Assembly (NCBI GenBank): GCA_017942025.1
Contig: JAGAVH010000018.1
Location: 1 to 33,217 of the forward strand
Reading direction: 5' to 3'
Origin: Ruminiclostridium sp.
GTDB taxonomy: Bacteria > Bacillota > Clostridia > Oscillospirales > Ruminococcaceae
Length of the DNA: 33,217 nt
In this document: one piece after another, positions 29,561 through 33,217 of the stretch
Layout of the letters: each line of letters begins with the position of its first letter
Numbering within the stretch: the stretch's first letter is position 1
Program-made: the position numbers and the translations under genes
Notes under the pieces: generated by a model
What the model was told of the DNA's origin: nothing
The model's input: only the letters and a program-made list of their open reading frames with translations
Database searches by the model: none

Positions 29561-29600
29561 GCGGGGGTGTTGCCGCTAAGAACGGCAAACCCGCACTTTT
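29561..29600 (+). terminator. Terminator-like hairpin 1 in the late leader
   Basis: GCGGG...TTGCCG (29561-29574) pairs with CGGCAA.CCCGC (29583-29594), followed by ACTTTTCTTG. Confidence 0.55.
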
Positions 29601-29630
29601 CTTGTGTTCCGTTTTATATCCTTTTATGCG

Positions 29631-29661
29631 GCCGCCGATGACAGACTTCCTGAACGGCGGC
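29631..29661 (+). other. Stem-loop 2 in the late leader
   Basis: GCCGCC (29631-29636) pairs with GGCGGC (29656-29661) around a 19-nt loop. No T-run. The position upstream of terS makes a packaging-site or regulatory role conceivable. Confidence 0.4.
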
Positions 29662-29675
29662 AAATGAATATTGGG

Positions 29676-29700
29676 GCCCCTTTTTATGAGGGGCTTTTGT
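29676..29700 (+). terminator. Terminator-like hairpin 3 directly before terS
   Basis: GCCCC (29676-29680) pairs with GGGGC (29690-29694) plus weak inner pairs, then TTTTGTT. It lies 30 bases before the terS start. Confidence 0.55.
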
Positions 29701-29729
29701 TATGCCACAAAAAAGAAAGGGGCGGTATT

Positions 29730-30092
29730 ATGACCGACAGACAGAGAAAATTTGCAGAGTGCTATGCTAAAAGCGGCAATACCGTCCGCAGTGCTTTAGA
29801 GGCGGGGTATTCGGAGAACTACGCCAACGCCAGAGCTCACGAATTGTTGGAGAATGTTGGAGTCAAGGCGCTTATAAAGGAAATATCCGATAAGATAAGC
29901 AGTGAGCGTATTCTGACCGCTACACAGCGACAGGAGATATTATCCGATATAGCTAAAAGCAAGGGCCAGCTTTCTGCTGATAGAATCAGAGCTATTGATA
30001 CGCTGAACCGTATGACCGGCGAATACACCGTGAAAACCGAGCTGTCGGGCGGAGTCGGGGTGACTATCGTTGATGATATACCCGGAGAATAA
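29730..30092 (+). CDS. terS: Terminase small subunit
   Basis: A 120-residue protein of the Terminase_2 type: MTDRQRKFAECYAKSGN..RSALEAGYSENYA is the DNA-binding helix-turn-helix, followed by LTATQRQEILSDIAKS and DRIRAIDTLNRMTGEY. ATG 29730 follows GAAAGGGGCGG. It recognises the phage packaging site and recruits the large subunit. It overlaps terL. Confidence 0.93.
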   Translation: MTDRQRKFAECYAKSGNTVRSALEAGYSENYANARAHELLENVGVKALIKEISDKISSERILTATQRQEILSDIAKSKGQLSADRIRAIDTLNRMTGEYTVKTELSGGVGVTIVDDIPGE

Positions 30093-31350
30093 AGTCCGTC
30101 TTACAGAGCTTATAGCTCCGTCCTTTTATTGCCTGCACAGAGCTGTAAAAAGCGGAAAATATACTCACTACTGGGAAAAGGGCGGACGAGGCAGTACAAA
30201 GTCCTCTTGTATCTCTTTGGAAATCGTAAAGGGAATAATGCAGAATCCCGGCACCCACGCCGTCTGCCTTCGTAAGGTCGGCTTATATCTCAAGGACAGC
30301 GTATATGAACAGCTATTGTGGGCTATATCTGCACTGAAGGTTGATAATCTGTGGAAGGAGAAGACCTCTCCTTTAGAGCTTGTCTATATTCCTACAGGAC
30401 AGAGAATCATATTCCGAGGAGCAGACAAGCCGAAAAAGATAAAGTCAACCAAAGTCAGAAGCGGATATATCCGTTATATCTGGTATGAAGAGGTAGACGA
30501 GTTTACCGGTATTGAAGAGATCCGCACCATAAATCAGTCGTTGATGAGAGGCGGCGCAAAGTATGATGTCTTCTATAGCTTCAATCCACCTAAAGCGGTG
30601 AGAAACTGGGTAAATACCGAGGTTACAAAGACTTTCCCCGACCGCTTTATGCACCACAGTGATTACAGAGACGTTCCTGCCGAGTGGCTTGGGGAACAGT
30701 TCCTTATTGAGGCGGAACAACTGAAACAGTCTAACCCTTCCGCTTATGAGCATGAATATCTCGGTAAGGTAACGGGAACGGGAGCAGAGGTCTTTAACAA
30801 CGTATCCGTAAGAGCTATATCGGATGAAGAAATAAGCACCTTTGATAGAATCTACAGAGGGCTTGACTGGGGTTTTGCGGCTGATCCCTTTGTTTATAAT
30901 GCTATGCACTATGACAGTAAGCGGAAGATACTTTACGTCTTTTACGAATTTTACAAGCAGGGCGCAAAGTACGAGGCTATTGCAAAGGCAATCGGCAAAG
31001 AGAATAAAAATGGCGGTATGATAACTGCCGAAAGTGCCGAGCCACGTTCAAACAGCGAGCTTCGTGACAGAGGCTTTAACGTTATCGCGGCAAAGAAGGG
31101 ACCAGGCTCTGTGGAGCATGGTATAACCTGGCTACAGAATTTATCGCAGATAGTAATAGATAATTCCCGATGTCCGAATACGGCACGGGAATTTTTAGAA
31201 TATGAGCTTGAACCTGATAATAACGGTGGCTTTCGTGAGGGCTTTCCTGATAAGAACAACCACAGCATAGACGCCGTAAGATATGCTCTTGAAAGCGTTA
31301 TCGGAAAGAAGACCGCAAAGGTCGGAACAACAAGGAGAGGAATTTATTAA
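30070..31350 (+). CDS. terL: Terminase large subunit, PBSX family
   Basis: A protein of 426 residues. Walker A-like GGRGSTKSS (38-46), Walker B region YIWYEEVDEF, motif YSFNPP, and a nuclease domain with RGLDWGFAADP, TAESAEPRSNSELRDRG and HSIDAVRYALE. It is the ATP-driven packaging motor and headful or cos nuclease. TTG 30070 is better spaced from GGGGTGA than ATG 30073, which is the second codon; either may be used. It overlaps terS by 23 bases and is immediately followed by the portal gene. Confidence 0.95.
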   Translation: MMIYPENKVRLTELIAPSFYCLHRAVKSGKYTHYWEKGGRGSTKSSCISLEIVKGIMQNPGTHAVCLRKVGLYLKDSVYEQLLWAISALKVDNLWKEKTSPLELVYIPTGQRIIFRGADKPKKIKSTKVRSGYIRYIWYEEVDEFTGIEEIRTINQSLMRGGAKYDVFYSFNPPKAVRNWVNTEVTKTFPDRFMHHSDYRDVPAEWLGEQFLIEAEQLKQSNPSAYEHEYLGKVTGTGAEVFNNVSVRAISDEEISTFDRIYRGLDWGFAADPFVYNAMHYDSKRKILYVFYEFYKQGAKYEAIAKAIGKENKNGGMITAESAEPRSNSELRDRGFNVIAAKKGPGSVEHGITWLQNLSQIVIDNSRCPNTAREFLEYELEPDNNGGFREGFPDKNNHSIDAVRYALESVIGKKTAKVGTTRRGIY

Positions 31351-32730
31351 ATGCTTGATATTTTTACAACGGATAAAAAGGCTGACGAGATCACCTTACA
31401 GCTTGTCGCAGAATATATCGAAAGGCACAGGACCAACGAACTGCCGAGGCTTCAGCTTTTGCAGGATTACTATGAGGGAAATCATAGCATTTCAGGCCGT
31501 AGTAAGGACAGAGGACTCAGCAATAATAAGCTGATTATAAATCATGCAGCCTATATTGCAGACTTTGCGACGGGTTATCTTCTCGGTGAGCCTGTAATCT
31601 ACAAAGCACCTGAAGGAGCGGATATATCGCCACTTGTTAAGATGCTGAAGAAGGCAGACAGCGCTACCCAGGACTCTGATCTTGCACTTGACCTTGCTGT
31701 ATTCGGCAGAGCCTACGATATGGCGTATATGTCAAGTGATGAAAAGCCGTATCCTAAGCTTGCAAAGTTATCGCCTCTATGTAGCTTTGTGGTTTACGAT
31801 GATACGGTAGAGCAGAATCCCGTCTTTGCGGTATATTATTATCCTGTTTATGATAACAGAGGCAGAATAAAGCAGTATAAATGCTCATATCAGACCGCCT
31901 TTGTCATTGTTGATTTTACACTTGACGAAAGGCTTAAAAATCCAATTCTGACAGATGAAAGAGAGCATTATTTCGGTGCGGTACCTATCAACGAAATCTA
32001 CAACAACGGTCAGAGAAGAGGAGATTTTGAAAAGGTAATAAGTCTTATTGACGCCTACAATCTCCTGCAGTCGGACAGAGTAAACGACAAAGAGCAGTTT
32101 GTGAACGCTCTGCTTGTACTTAAAGGTGCGACGCTGGGCGATGACAACGAGGAAAAGACGGAAAGCTATAACGCTCTGAAGCTCTTTAACGTGCTGGAGC
32201 TTCCTGACGGAGCAGACGCAGGCTATCTTATAAGACAGTTTGATGAAAACAGCGTAGAGGTGCTTAAAAATTCTATCGTCAGCGATATACATAAAATTTC
32301 GGGCGTGCCTGATATGACGGATCAGAGCTTTGCAGGGAACACTTCGGGCGTAGCTATGAAGTATAAGCTCCTCGGCCTTGAACAGATTACAAGAGTAAAA
32401 CAGAGATTTTTCACAGAAGGACTTAAATACCGTCTTATGCTTTTTTCAAATGTAGCAAGGGTGCAGGGTGCAGATATAAGCATAGCGGATATTGAAATTG
32501 ATTTCCGCCGCAGTCTGCCCTCAAACGTTCTTGAAATAGCGCAGACCATATCACAGCTTTCGGGACTTGTGCCTACAAAGGACCTTCTTGCACAGCTTCC
32601 CTTTATAGCAGACGCTGACAAGGCTCTTTCAGAGCTTGAAAAGGAAAAGGCAAAGAGTATAAAGGAGCAGCAGAAGATGTTCGGCAATACTCCGATAGTT
32701 GCAGGTGACGAGGATGAAGAAGCGCAGTAA
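31351..32730 (+). CDS. Portal protein, SPP1 gp6-like
   Basis: A protein of 459 residues. Typical features: RLQLLQDYYEGNHSI near the N-terminus, NKLIINHAAYIADFATGYLLGEPV, and the C-terminal FAGNTSGVAMKYKLLGLEQ motif, then a long helical and acidic tail. It forms the dodecameric ring at the capsid vertex through which DNA is pumped. It begins directly after the terL stop, with GGAGAGG as ribosome site. Confidence 0.94.
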   Translation: MLDIFTTDKKADEITLQLVAEYIERHRTNELPRLQLLQDYYEGNHSISGRSKDRGLSNNKLIINHAAYIADFATGYLLGEPVIYKAPEGADISPLVKMLKKADSATQDSDLALDLAVFGRAYDMAYMSSDEKPYPKLAKLSPLCSFVVYDDTVEQNPVFAVYYYPVYDNRGRIKQYKCSYQTAFVIVDFTLDERLKNPILTDEREHYFGAVPINEIYNNGQRRGDFEKVISLIDAYNLLQSDRVNDKEQFVNALLVLKGATLGDDNEEKTESYNALKLFNVLELPDGADAGYLIRQFDENSVEVLKNSIVSDIHKISGVPDMTDQSFAGNTSGVAMKYKLLGLEQITRVKQRFFTEGLKYRLMLFSNVARVQGADISIADIEIDFRRSLPSNVLEIAQTISQLSGLVPTKDLLAQLPFIADADKALSELEKEKAKSIKEQQKMFGNTPIVAGDEDEEAQ

Positions 32731-33217
32731 AGCCTACTGGGAGAAGAGAGCCGCCGACAGAATGGTTGACTATATGGCGGATGCCGAGAGAACGTCAAAT
32801 ACTCTCGGCAAAGCCTATTATTCTGTGGGGCGGTATCTGTCCGATGAAGCGGCAAAAATACTTAAAAGCTTTACCGATACCTTCGGGCTTTCGGAATCGG
32901 AAGCAAGACAGCTTATAGGCACTACTCCCGAAAAATCCATTACAGAAAAGCTGAAAAAGGCTTTACCGAAAATTGCAGATAAGGACAAAAGAAGGCAGGC
33001 TGAAGCTATGATAAGCTCACCTGCCTATAGTTATCGCATAAAGAGGCTTGAAAACCTCGGTAACAACGTCAGAAAGCAGTGTAGTCAGCTTTATAACACG
33101 GAGGTCCTTGCGGATGACAGCTTCTTCAGAGGGCTGTGTGACGATGCTTATAAGCATTGTATTTTTGATATGCAAAAGGGTATGGGTGTGTCCTCCGCCT
33201 TTGATATAATGCCGACA
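32714..33217 (+). CDS. Phage minor head protein, SPP1 gp7-like (partial)
   Basis: The first 168 codons; the gene runs off the right edge. It starts at ATG 32714, overlapping the portal by 17 bases, with GAGG nearby. The sequence (KKRSKAYWEKRAADRMVDYM, LGKAYYSVGRYLSDEAAKIL, SSPAYSYRIKRLENL) matches the helical N-terminal part of the minor capsid/head morphogenesis family. The C-terminal domain of the family lies outside the window. Confidence 0.85.
   Translation, partial: MKKRSKAYWEKRAADRMVDYMADAERTSNTLGKAYYSVGRYLSDEAAKILKSFTDTFGLSESEARQLIGTTPEKSITEKLKKALPKIADKDKRRQAEAMISSPAYSYRIKRLENLGNNVRKQCSQLYNTEVLADDSFFRGLCDDAYKHCIFDMQKGMGVSSAFDIMPT

Noticed and set aside
29485-29667. Frame of 60 codons between the late regulator and terS.
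   Set aside because: It overlaps the regulator end and the leader hairpins and has no ribosome site.

Overview
The window looks like chromosomal DNA of a low-to-mid GC Gram-positive anaerobe of the Clostridia, probably Ruminococcaceae/Oscillospiraceae. The signs are strong AAGGAGG-type ribosome sites, consensus sigma-A promoters, lipobox lipoproteins with Thr-rich stalks, a PduL-type phosphotransacylase and a TRAM-less RlmCD-type rRNA methylase. This is inferred from gene content; no marker gene fixes the species. About the first 11.8 kb is host chromosome. From about 11.83 kb to the right edge is the left half of a temperate siphovirus-type prophage that continues past the window.

Host part, left to right: the tail of an unknown gene; a run of stem-loops; a zinc-ribbon/TIR/membrane protein; a PduL-like phosphate acyltransferase; a MerR/TipAS regulator with a 19-bp-spacer operator promoter and an internal start that could make a TipAS-like short form; two Thr/Pro/Glu-stalk lipoproteins on the minus strand; a stretch with two apparent gene remnants; an RlmCD-like 23S rRNA methyltransferase; and a split MacAB-like ABC exporter (ATPase plus a Cys-rich miniprotein on minus, adaptor plus permease on plus). 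A tRNA cluster follows (Gly-UCC, Arg-UCU, His-GUG, Gln-UUG).

The prophage appears to be integrated at the 3' end of tRNA-Gln. Its tyrosine integrase reads back toward the tRNA, and three ACGCCA repeats at exact 11-bp spacing straddle the int stop codon. A LexA/CI-like repressor and a Cro-like protein are divergent across a promoter region carrying GTTAAG sites; a perfect dyad (GTTAAG-N4-CTTAAC) lies after the cro promoter and a second overlaps the cro stop codon. A predicted small RNA with its own promoter and terminator sits between int and the repressor. The early rightward operon follows: antirepressor, small proteins, a PAPS-reductase-like/helicase/DNA-methylase cassette, a Gp157/P-loop ATPase/SSB-like module, a DUF927 helicase, a DExH helicase and a VRR-NUC nuclease. 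Then come small AT-rich genes, a DUF1492/ArpU-like late regulator, a late promoter with a hairpin-rich leader, and the packaging and head genes (terS, terL, SPP1-type portal, minor head protein cut by the window end).

The two most striking observations are in the replication block. (1) Two replication genes (23009 and 25202) have no usable ATG/GTG/TTG start but have a strong Shine-Dalgarno sequence at near-identical spacing before an ATA codon; a third gene (VRR-NUC) may start at an ATA overlapping the previous stop as ATAA. (2) The only long non-coding gap of the early region (24893-25201) holds twelve copies of a 9-bp element, GGTAACACC, arranged as a near-perfect mirror (F F F R F F, AT-rich core, R R F R R R), which is a strong candidate phage replication origin.
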